A stretch of 6,701 nt of DNA from Bacillota bacterium (GCA_021820825.1 JAKADD010000138.1:1-6701); one strand, 5' to 3'; positions 1 through 5,226 are shown, numbered from the stretch's first letter. Notes: generated by a model from the letters alone, not told the origin. A program made the numbers and translations.

Positions 1-162
1 CGCGCGGTGGCGCGACAACAGCCGTTTGTGCTGTCTGAACCACGGTCGCTCGCCACTCGCTGCATGGATCAAATCGCCAAGAATGCGCTTGGCGATCATG
101 CCGTCGAGCCAAGTGTACGTGGCATTGGGGCATTGTTGCAGCGTATCGTAACATGGGATTAG
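1..162 (+). CDS. flhG: C-terminal end of probable FlhG (MinD/ParA-like flagellar number regulator), 5' partial
   Basis: The window opens inside a reading frame of 53 codons that ends at TAG 160-162. The visible residues contain a pattern of basic and hydrophobic residues followed by QQPFVLSEPRSLA and then a short helix (MDQIAKNAL). This resembles the C-terminal part of FlhG/YlxH proteins, in which a 'V..A....PF....P.S.A......IA' segment closes the MinD-like ATPase fold. FlhG works with the GTPase FlhF to set flagellar number and position. The ATP-binding motifs would lie upstream and are not visible, so the assignment rests on a short segment plus context: flhF-flhG normally precede chemotaxis genes in Bacillota. 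It does not look like the C-terminus of CheA or CheB. The next gene follows after 24 nt in the same frame. Confidence 0.6.
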   Translation, partial: RAVARQQPFVLSEPRSLATRCMDQIAKNALGDHAVEPSVRGIGALLQRIVTWD

Positions 163-171
163 TCCCCATAT

Positions 172-178
172 AAGGAGG
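172..178 (+). promoter_or_regulatory. Strong ribosome binding site that points to an ATC start
   Basis: AAGGAGG lies 8 nt upstream of ATC 187-189. No ATG, GTG or TTG occurs in this frame between the preceding stop (160-162) and TTG 238. The TTG is about 60 nt from this site, too far to be served by it. The same 7-8 nt spacing is seen for cheC (GGAGG 624-628 to GTG 636) and for the FapA-family gene (GGAGG 1748-1752 to GTG 1761). The site therefore decides the start of the CheW-like gene. Confidence 0.75.
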
Positions 179-186
179 GTTCTCAG

Positions 187-639
187 ATCAAAGCGCTCCT
201 GTTTCGGATCGGATCTGCAGAGTACGCTGTCGACGCATTGCAGGTGGAATCAGTGCAGCAACTGCCGCCGCTCTGGGCGTCTGCTCCAACACAGCCAGGC
301 GCCGACGGCGCCGCAGAGGTGAACGGGATGGCGATACCCGTTTTTGCCCCAACCGATTTGCAGGATGGGCAGTCAGTGACCGTTACGTCTCAGACCAGGC
401 TCGTTGTGACGTACTGCCAAACGGGTCTCAAGGGTATTATCGCTGACGCAGTGATCAGTGTGACAATGATCGCTGACGGCGACGTCAAATCCCTGCCCGC
501 TGTTCTGGCGAGCGAGACGCCGCGCTGGCTGAAGTCTGTGATCATGCTCCCGGAGAGTCTGCTGCTTGTTCTGGATCTATGTGAATACGTCGCCCTGAGG
601 GAAGCGCAGATTGATCACGCCAAGGAGGTGACGCAGTGA
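187..639 (+). CDS. cheW: Divergent CheW-like chemotaxis coupling protein, probable ATC start
   Basis: CheW proteins link chemoreceptors to the kinase CheA in the cytoplasmic signalling array. Read from ATC 187, the protein has 150 residues, close to the usual CheW size. It starts with KALLFRIGSAEYAVDALQV, the typical first strands of a CheW domain (hydrophobic strand, E-Y, then 'V..V'). Later segments fit too: an 'IPV' strand at about residues 50-52, RLVVTY followed by 'GIIADAV', and a C-terminal strand containing LLLVLDL. The protein is divergent: the 'NLRG' motif that normally precedes the IPV strand is reduced to 'EVNG', and the middle is short. Starting at TTG 238 would delete 17 residues, including the first strands, and has no matching ribosome binding site. 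The stop overlaps the cheC start (GTGA), suggesting translational coupling. The family call is fairly secure. Whether it still binds both CheA and receptors is uncertain. Confidence 0.78.
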   Translation: MKALLFRIGSAEYAVDALQVESVQQLPPLWASAPTQPGADGAAEVNGMAIPVFAPTDLQDGQSVTVTSQTRLVVTYCQTGLKGIIADAVISVTMIADGDVKSLPAVLASETPRWLKSVIMLPESLLLVLDLCEYVALREAQIDHAKEVTQ

Positions 640-1256
640 CGCAGCGGCTGTTCATAGAAGAAAGAATCGCCGACGCGCTTCGCGAACTGGGGAATATTGG
701 GGCGGGCCACGCCGCCGCCGCTTTTTCCGAATTTGTCGGAGAACCCGTGACCATGCGGGTGCCACTGGTTGAGTTGGTGCCGTTTGACGAAGTGACGGAG
801 GCGCTTGGCGGCCCCGAGACGCCAGTAGCCGTGACTTACGTCAGAGTTTCGGGCGACGTGTCTGGGCACCTGTTCGTGATTCAGTCGCTGGACGGCGCGC
901 GGCATCTGTTGTCATCGCTTGTTCCCACAATGGGGGAGGAGTTGCCGCTTGACGCCATGGCGGAATCTGTTCTGGGGGAACTGGGGAACATCATGGCGGC
1001 CCATTATCTGTCTTCTCTCACTGAGTTCACTCACCTGGCGATGCGGCCGTCGGTGCCGTCTGTCGCGGTGGATATGGCCCAGGCAATCCTGACCATGGGA
1101 ATGCTGGAGGAGAATCCGCTGGGCGATTTTGCTCTCGTTATCCACACGGCCATCAATGGTCCGGAGAAACAGGGGAGCGCACATGTATTTCTGTTTCCGT
1201 CTCCAGGAACAGAGCGCGTATTGCTGAGGTCTCTTGGCATAGAGGGCGGTCTATGA
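636..1256 (+). CDS. cheC: CheC, CheY-P phosphatase
   Basis: CheC dephosphorylates CheY-P in the cytoplasm and, in Bacillus and Thermotoga, forms a complex with CheD that links adaptation to CheY-P level. The 206-residue product has the pseudo-twofold layout of the family and two copies of the active-site signature [DS]-x3-E-x2-N-x22-P. The first is D13, E17, N20, P43, and the second is S111, E115, N118, P141. Both sites are complete, so it should be catalytically active. FliY would carry an extra SpoA-type domain, and CheX has a single signature, so CheC fits better than either. The GTG start has a perfect AAGGAGGTG site at 622-630 and overlaps the stop of the CheW-like gene. Its own stop overlaps the ATG of cheD. 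Length is normal for CheC. Confidence 0.95.
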   Translation: MTQRLFIEERIADALRELGNIGAGHAAAAFSEFVGEPVTMRVPLVELVPFDEVTEALGGPETPVAVTYVRVSGDVSGHLFVIQSLDGARHLLSSLVPTMGEELPLDAMAESVLGELGNIMAAHYLSSLTEFTHLAMRPSVPSVAVDMAQAILTMGMLEENPLGDFALVIHTAINGPEKQGSAHVFLFPSPGTERVLLRSLGIEGGL

Positions 1257-1729
1257 TTCACAATGTAGGAATGGCCGATCTGAAGATCGCGACAGAAGAG
1301 CATGCGCTGCGAACGTTTGGTCTGGGCTCCTGCGTTGGCCTGGCGCTGTACGACAAGAAGGCGCAGATCGCAGGCATGGCGCACATCATGCTGCCGGCTT
1401 CACCCAGCGTCGCGCCTCAGCATGTCGCCAAATATGTCAATACGGCTGTGCCGCGGCTCGTGTCGCTGTTGCTCGAACAGGGCGCCTGCAAAGAGAGGCT
1501 GTGCGCAAAGCTGGCGGGTGGAGCGCAGATGTTTGCGACCACTGCGGCGCTTGATCTGATTCGGGTGGGACCCCGCAATGTGGAAGCGACGGTGGAAGCG
1601 TTGCGTAGTCTTGGCATTCCCCTGATTGCGACTGACGTGGGTGGACACTATGGACGCACCATTACACTCGAGTGCATGACCGGGAGACTGTGGATTCGTT
1701 CGGTTCAGCATGGAGAGCACTGCATTTAG
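1253..1729 (+). CDS. cheD: CheD, chemoreceptor glutamine deamidase
   Basis: CheD deamidates selected glutamines of chemoreceptors and binds CheC. The 158-residue product has the CheD core with the catalytic triad at Thr21, Cys27 and His44. Cys27 lies in FGLGSCVGLALYD and His44 in AGMAHIMLP. These are the same residue numbers I recall for the Thermotoga maritima enzyme. The GGAQMF segment near residues 88-93 is also typical. The ATG overlaps the cheC stop as ATGA, and the local ribosome binding site is weak, so translation is probably coupled to cheC. The last coding nucleotides lie in the first unit of a 17-bp tandem duplication that continues past the TAG stop, so the C-terminal tail (GEHCI) may be recently altered. 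In B. subtilis sigD follows here; in this window it does not. Confidence 0.97.
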   Translation: MIHNVGMADLKIATEEHALRTFGLGSCVGLALYDKKAQIAGMAHIMLPASPSVAPQHVAKYVNTAVPRLVSLLLEQGACKERLCAKLAGGAQMFATTAALDLIRVGPRNVEATVEALRSLGIPLIATDVGGHYGRTITLECMTGRLWIRSVQHGEHCI

Positions 1730-1745
1730 GAGAGCACTGCATTGA
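1712..1745 (+). repeat. 17-bp tandem duplication across the cheD stop
   Basis: GGAGAGCACTGCATTTA (1712-1728) is followed directly by GGAGAGCACTGCATTGA (1729-1745), 16 of 17 identical. The first unit encodes the last CheD residues and supplies the first two bases of the TAG stop. The second fills most of the gap to the ribosome binding site of the next gene. It looks like a simple slippage duplication. Confidence 0.9.
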
Positions 1746-1760
1746 TTGGAGGTGGGAACG

Positions 1761-3167
1761 GTGGACATTGACATCCCTGAGTCCGAGGTGTTTGCCGCCC
1801 ATTTGCGGCTGGCTGTCAGTTTGGACGCCCTGGTTGTGACGGCTGAGCTCAGCGCGCCGCTTGCGCCAGCGGAAATTCCCGCTTTGCGAACCTGGCTGAA
1901 TCAGCAGGGGATCGTCTACGGAGTGAGCGCAGAGTCGGAACTGGGCAGTCTATTGACAGACGTTTCGCTCATCGGCGCATCGGTTGTGCTCGCTCAGGGC
2001 GATCCTCCTGTAGATCCGGTGGATGAAGCGCTTGTCCTGCTGTTTGATACGGACCGCAGGCCGACGCCGCTGCTGCGGGACAACGACACTGTCGACTACC
2101 GCGAATTGGGAATTTTGCAGGACGTTGTCGCGGGTCAGGTGGTTGCGTATCGGACTCCGCAGGAACCGGGTCGTTCCGGCCGCGATGTATACGGTCGCGA
2201 AATTCCTGCGCTTTTGCCAAGGAGTGCAGCGCTGCCTCAGGGTCCGGGTACGGAAGTCAGTGTGGACGGCATGTCTCTGCGCGCTGCCCACGCTGGTCAG
2301 ATCGTATTTGATAAACAGCAAAACATATCGGTGCTTCCTGTATATCATGTTCGGCGCGATGTGGATTTCAGCACAGGCAATATCGATTTTGTGGGCAGTG
2401 TGCGCATTGACGGCAGTGTGCGCTCGGGTTTCACGGTGAAAGCCGGGGGCAATATCGATGTGCGGGGCATCGTGGAAGCCGCTTCGTTAGAGGCTTCTGG
2501 AAGCATCGTCATCCGGGGCGGCGTGCAGGGGAGCGCCAAGAGCAAGATCGTGGCAGGCGCATCTGTACAGGCGCAGTACCTGCAAAATTCGACTGTCGAA
2601 GCAGAGGGCAACGTAACCGTATTCGACAGTATCATGAACAGCGTCGTCTCAGGTTACGCTGTGCGACTGACCGGGAAGCGCGGACTCCTGGTTGGCGGGG
2701 TTACGCATACCAAGACGCGCATCTCGGTTCGGACAGTCGGTTCGCCCCTGTCCGTCCCAACCCGTCTTGAATTTTGGCCCGACGGCGAACTGTATGGGAA
2801 AGTGTTCAGGTGCGAAGAACTGCTGAAAGAGGGGCTGGACACACTGACGAAAATTGGCGAGGCGCTGGTGCGGCTGCAGGTGATGGAGCGCAGACTGGTA
2901 ACGTTGCCCGCTGAACAGAGCACGATGAAGGAACGACTGGAGGTCACGTACGCGCAGTTGCAGGTGGAGGTGCTCCGCCTGCGCAGAGAGCGGGAGCGCG
3001 CTCTGCAAGAGGCTGCCCTGCAGTCTCCCGCAGTCGAGGTTGCGGAGGTTGCCTATCCGGGCGTTCATCTGGCTGCAGGGCATATCGAGCACCAATTGCA
3101 GGAAACTGTCAATCATTGCGCGTTTGTTGCCACAGGAAATGGTTGGGAGAAACGGACGCTCGGCTAG
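1761..3167 (+). CDS. FapA-family protein (DUF342), right-handed beta-helix with coiled coil
   Basis: The 468-residue product fits the FapA/DUF342 family, whose genes are often in flagellar or polar-organisation loci; the biochemical role is poorly defined. An N-terminal domain contains the 'GIVYGV' segment and then VDYRELG near residue 112 and GRSGRDVYGREIP near residue 137, both typical of the family. Residues about 205-335 form repeated short strands rich in G, S, V and I (for example GSVRIDGSVRSG and GNIDVRGIVEA), consistent with stacked beta-helix rungs. Residues about 344-430 are charged and heptad-like, probably a coiled coil. The end contains YPGVHLAAG and a Cys, also a family feature. 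GTG 1761 is chosen because GGAGG (1748-1752) lies 8 nt upstream; TTG 1746 overlaps that site. No signal peptide is seen, so it is probably cytoplasmic. It sits between cheD and the SwrB-like gene in the same operon. Confidence 0.92.
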   Translation: MDIDIPESEVFAAHLRLAVSLDALVVTAELSAPLAPAEIPALRTWLNQQGIVYGVSAESELGSLLTDVSLIGASVVLAQGDPPVDPVDEALVLLFDTDRRPTPLLRDNDTVDYRELGILQDVVAGQVVAYRTPQEPGRSGRDVYGREIPALLPRSAALPQGPGTEVSVDGMSLRAAHAGQIVFDKQQNISVLPVYHVRRDVDFSTGNIDFVGSVRIDGSVRSGFTVKAGGNIDVRGIVEAASLEASGSIVIRGGVQGSAKSKIVAGASVQAQYLQNSTVEAEGNVTVFDSIMNSVVSGYAVRLTGKRGLLVGGVTHTKTRISVRTVGSPLSVPTRLEFWPDGELYGKVFRCEELLKEGLDTLTKIGEALVRLQVMERRLVTLPAEQSTMKERLEVTYAQLQVEVLRLRRERERALQEAALQSPAVEVAEVAYPGVHLAAGHIEHQLQETVNHCAFVATGNGWEKRTLG

Positions 3168-3219
3168 ACTCGCATGGGGGCGTGCGCCGCCAATAAATCG
3201 CATACTGGAGGCGATGCAG

Positions 3220-3717
3220 TTGTACGTGACATTGTTGGTTTCGATCGGTCTGCTGGTGATTGTGTACTCATTTGTGGCAGGCGCCAAGCGGGGCAGCGGG
3301 AAGGAACAGGCTGACGTCGTGCAGGCGATGGAGATGTTTGTACGGCAGATGGAAGCCGAGAATGACCGGGTGATCGAACTGATCGCGTCGTTGCGGCAAA
3401 AATTCGACAGCCAGCAACTTATTTCTGAGCGTACCCTGCAGTCAGCGAGCAAGGGAATGCTGGAACTGGCTGACAGATTGACGCGTCTTGAAGCATCCGC
3501 AGCGCCGCCTGCTGTCCGCAGCAGCGGCAGCGGCAGCGGCAGCGGCTGGAGGCCAGGAACGCGGTCGCCTGAGTTTTTGACGGGCAAGTATCGGGAAGCG
3601 GCTGTCCGACTGCAAGATGGTCAGGAAAACGTTCAGATCATGCGAGAACTCGACATCGGCCAAGGGGAAATCGATCTGGTGACGCGCATTCTGGAGAACG
3701 GGAGTGCTCACTCGTGA
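3220..3717 (+). CDS. SwrB/DUF6115-like membrane-anchored protein, probable TTG start
   Basis: The product has about 165 residues. A single N-terminal membrane segment (LLVSIGLLVIVYSFVAG) is followed by a charged coiled-coil-like stretch (about residues 25-90), a Gly-Ser linker, and a compact C-terminal segment from about residue 124 (YREAAVRLQDGQ, then IMRELDIGQGEIDLVTRIL). That last part resembles the helix-turn-helix-like end of DUF6115 proteins. B. subtilis SwrB has the same architecture and size and lies just upstream of rpsB, where it promotes flagellar assembly. Equivalence is inferred from architecture and position. TTG 3220 is 8 nt after GGAGG (3207-3211). ATG 3214 would give two more residues but is only 2 nt from that site. 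The frame is open further upstream, but that part overlaps the FapA-family gene and looks like its shadow. The stop overlaps the next GTG. Confidence 0.75.
   Translation: MYVTLLVSIGLLVIVYSFVAGAKRGSGKEQADVVQAMEMFVRQMEAENDRVIELIASLRQKFDSQQLISERTLQSASKGMLELADRLTRLEASAAPPAVRSSGSGSGSGWRPGTRSPEFLTGKYREAAVRLQDGQENVQIMRELDIGQGEIDLVTRILENGSAHS
3523..3546 (+). repeat. Hexanucleotide repeat (AGCGGC)x4 encoding a Ser-Gly linker
   Basis: Four perfect copies of AGCGGC encode (SG)4 between the coiled-coil part and the C-terminal domain of the SwrB-like protein. Six-base units keep the frame, so copy number could vary without breaking the gene. Confidence 0.9.
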
Positions 3718-4184
3718 AGCAGCAGTTTCTGGCGGGCGTCGGGGCCGGGCTGCTGCTCGCGGCCGTGCTCTACGGCGCACTGAATGCAGGACAGACACAG
3801 GCGCAACCGGAGCGCAACAATCCACTCGCCATAAATAGAAGGCCTGCTGTTACGGTCACCGCAGCGCACCCGGCGCATGCAGCACACTCAGCGCACTCAG
3901 CGCACTCAGCGACTGCGGCGCAGCAAACCGGGAAACAGCCGGCTGGTTCGGCTCCGCATGACGGGAGTCCTGTCGGCGTCCGTGCGGCGTCCGTGCGCGT
4001 TGTCATAGCTGCCGGTCAATCGGTGCAGACGATCGCGAATCTGCTGCTTCAGGCAGGCGTGATTCGCAACAGCAAAGAATTTGTCACCATGGCGGAGAGA
4101 GAACCCTTTTTGCGCGCGGGGGTATATGAGTTTCACCGCAATGAACCGTTGCCGGAACTGCTGTATGCACTTACTGTTTCCTGA
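3714..4184 (+). CDS. Membrane-anchored protein with MltG/YceG-type LysM-like domain, no catalytic domain
   Basis: The product has 156 residues. An N-terminal membrane segment (residues about 5-24, AGVGAGLLLAAVLYGAL) is followed by a low-complexity linker rich in A, H, S, T, P and Q. A C-terminal domain from about residue 94 reads VRVVIAAGQSVQTIANLL, then AGVIRNSKEF, LRAGVYEF and PLPELLYAL. This matches the N-terminal LysM-like domain of MltG/YceG endolytic murein transglycosylases ('v.Ip.G.s...Ia..L...gvI.....F' and 'L.aG.Y.l'). MltG is usually above 300 residues, with a catalytic Glu in a C-terminal domain that is absent here. The protein is therefore probably a non-enzymatic, cell-surface, perhaps peptidoglycan-binding partner. 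The GTG start overlaps the upstream stop and has GGGAG at 3700-3704, 9 nt away. It is the last gene before the rpsB promoter. Function is unknown; remnant or dedicated family member are both possible. Confidence 0.72.
   Translation: MKQQFLAGVGAGLLLAAVLYGALNAGQTQAQPERNNPLAINRRPAVTVTAAHPAHAAHSAHSAHSATAAQQTGKQPAGSAPHDGSPVGVRAASVRVVIAAGQSVQTIANLLLQAGVIRNSKEFVTMAEREPFLRAGVYEFHRNEPLPELLYALTVS
3864..3908 (+). repeat. Five 9-bp units encoding Ala-His-Pro/Ala/Ser repeats
   Basis: Consecutive 9-nt units encode AHP, AHA, AHS, AHS, AHS (residues 51-65 of the MltG-like protein). The last two units are identical (GCGCACTCA), and the third differs by one base. The repeat lies in the linker between the membrane anchor and the LysM-like domain. 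Confidence 0.9.
3974..3997 (+). repeat. 11-bp direct tandem duplication inside the MltG-like gene
   Basis: GGCGTCCGTGC occurs at 3975-3985 and again immediately at 3986-3996; period-11 identity extends from 3974 to 3997. The unit is not a multiple of three, so loss of one copy would shift the frame before the LysM-like domain. Confidence 0.9.
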
Positions 4185-4211
4185 GGAAAACTTTCTGCGC
4201 AACGTTTGGCC

Positions 4212-4241
4212 TTGCCGATACCTGCAATTTTGTGGTATACT
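4212..4241 (+). promoter_or_regulatory. Housekeeping (sigma-A type) promoter for rpsB with extended -10
   Basis: A -35 box TTGCCG (4212-4217, 4 of 6 to TTGACA) is followed by an 18-nt spacer and a -10 box TATACT (4236-4241, 5 of 6 to TATAAT). The -10 is preceded by TG one base upstream (TGGTATACT), the extended -10 element. Transcription should start near 4248. This is the best promoter in the window and fits a highly expressed ribosomal protein gene. Confidence 0.82.
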
Positions 4242-4247
4242 CTTGCA

Positions 4248-4350
4248 GGTGAAAATTCGCACGTTCGCAGAGAAGGGTCAAGTCTGCACTTTGCAGGGGC
4301 CGCTTCGGTGAAGCGAGCGGAGGACAAAACTTGAAAGGGGATTAACATCG
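4248..4350 (+). promoter_or_regulatory. Structured 5' leader of rpsB
   Basis: The inferred leader is about 100 nt. It contains a 5-bp hairpin (CTGCA 4284-4288 with TGCAG 4292-4296) and a stronger one (CGCTTC 4301-4306 with GAAGCG 4310-4315, extended by GC 4299-4300 with GC 4317-4318 around a bulged A). Directly after it is GGAGG (4319-4323), followed 7 nt later by TTG 4331 and the four-codon frame TTG-AAA-GGG-GAT-TAA, ending 5 nt before the rpsB ATG. AAAGGGG (4334-4340), within that frame, is the likely rpsB ribosome binding site. A role in S2 autoregulation is inference by analogy with other bacteria; I do not recognise a named leader motif. Confidence 0.5.
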
Positions 4351-5052
4351 ATGGCTGTCATTTCAATGAAACAATTACTGGAGGCCGGAGTGCACTTTGG
4401 CCATCAGACCAGACGCTGGAATCCGAAGATGGATCGCTATATTTTCACGGAGCGTAACGGGATCTACATCATAGACCTGCAAAAGACAGTGAAAAAGGTG
4501 GAAGAGGCGTATAACTTTGTTCGCCAAATCGCGTCCGAAGGGAAAACTGTCCTGTTTGTGGGAACGAAAAAACAGGCGCAGGATTCGGTGCGTGACGAGG
4601 CCCGGCGCTCTGGCGGATATTTTGTGAATCAGCGCTGGCTCGGCGGAACACTGACCAACTTCAGCACGATCCAGAAACGCATCGAACGGCTGCGCGCACT
4701 TGAAACCATGGAGATGGACGGTACTTTTGAGGTTCTTCCGAAGAAAGAGGTTATCCTGTTGCGCAAGGAACAGGAACGTCTGGAAAAATTCCTCGGCGGA
4801 ATCAAGGATATGAAGAAATTGCCTGGCGCACTGTTCATCATCGATCCCCGCAAAGAGCGGATCGCGGTGGCCGAAGCGCGCAAATTGGGCATTCCCATCG
4901 TGGCGATCGTAGACACAAACTGCGATCCGGATGAGATCGATTATATAATCCCTGGCAATGACGATGCGATCCGCGCCGTGAAGCTGTTGTGCAATAAAAT
5001 GGCGGATGCGGTTGTCGAAGGCAGCCAGAGCGGAGAAGAGTCCGCATCCTAG
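4351..5052 (+). CDS. rpsB: 30S ribosomal protein S2
   Basis: S2 is a late-assembling protein of the small ribosomal subunit, on its solvent side between head and body. The 233-residue product matches the bacterial family along its length, from the start [20 protein letters not shown] (residues 3-22) through RWNPKM. Other conserved segments are [13 protein letters not shown] (from residue 95), [17 protein letters not shown] (from about 163) and [19 protein letters not shown] (188-206). Length is normal and the acidic Ser/Glu-rich tail is usual. ATG 4351 is preceded by AAAGGGG (4334-4340) 10 nt away. The gene has its own promoter and leader and is followed by a terminator-like hairpin before tsf, the classic rpsB-tsf pairing. 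Confidence 0.98.
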   Translation: MAVISMKQLLEAGVHFGHQTRRWNPKMDRYIFTERNGIYIIDLQKTVKKVEEAYNFVRQIASEGKTVLFVGTKKQAQDSVRDEARRSGGYFVNQRWLGGTLTNFSTIQKRIERLRALETMEMDGTFEVLPKKEVILLRKEQERLEKFLGGIKDMKKLPGALFIIDPRKERIAVAEARKLGIPIVAIVDTNCDPDEIDYIIPGNDDAIRAVKLLCNKMADAVVEGSQSGEESAS

Positions 5053-5101
5053 ATCGGGAACGCAGATTTTCGATCTAAATCGCAGGCGTTGCGCAATGAA
5101 C

Positions 5102-5146
5102 ATGGTGAAGTCAAGCGGCTGTCTCCTTGCCTTCACCATATTTTTG
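5102..5146 (+). terminator. Rho-independent terminator or attenuator between rpsB and tsf
   Basis: ATGGTGAAG (5102-5110) pairs perfectly with CTTCACCAT (5131-5139). Inside it, after one mismatch, CAAG (5112-5115) pairs with CTTG (5126-5129), leaving a 10-nt loop. The stem is followed by A and then TTTTT (5141-5145). The stem is only moderately GC-rich, so partial read-through into tsf is likely. Confidence 0.75.
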
Positions 5147-5163
5147 AATCGTCTGCGCAGCGA

Positions 5164-5193
5164 TGGGCAGATTGGCAAGCGAATTGGTAAAAT
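5164..5193 (+). promoter_or_regulatory. Candidate internal promoter for tsf (extended -10)
   Basis: TAAAAT (5188-5193) matches TATAAT at 5 of 6 positions and is preceded by TGG, giving an extended -10 like that of rpsB. A weak -35, TGGGCA (5164-5169, 4 of 6), lies 18 nt upstream. Its position directly after the terminator hairpin makes it plausible. TTGGCA (5172-5177) is a better -35 but is too close to this -10, and its own downstream partner (TACATA) is poor. Confidence 0.45.
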
Positions 5194-5226
5194 GGTACAT
5201 AAGAACGGCGCGAGGAGCGAACAGAT

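Noticed and set aside
2649..3587. 312-codon open frame on the minus strand opposite the FapA-family and SwrB-like genes
   Set aside because: It spans two unrelated + strand genes, has low-complexity Leu/Pro stretches that mirror the Gly-Ser repeat, and has no recognisable domain.
3864..3908. Short tandem repeat as a possible CRISPR or integration-related array
   Set aside because: Units are 9 bp, contiguous without spacers, and in frame within a coding region.
4177..4189. Hairpin TTTCC-TGA-GGAAA at the end of the MltG-like gene, as a possible terminator
   Set aside because: Only 5 bp, mostly A-T, with no following T-tract.
4214..4221. GCCGATAC, 7 of 8 matches to the sigma-D -10 sequence GCCGATAT
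   Set aside because: No TAAA-like -35 lies about 15 nt upstream, and the bases overlap the -35 of a good sigma-A promoter; probably chance.
5051..5076. Inverted repeat AGATCG/CGATCT after rpsB
   Set aside because: Six base pairs with a 14-nt loop and no T-tract; too weak to call beside the clear hairpin at 5102-5146.
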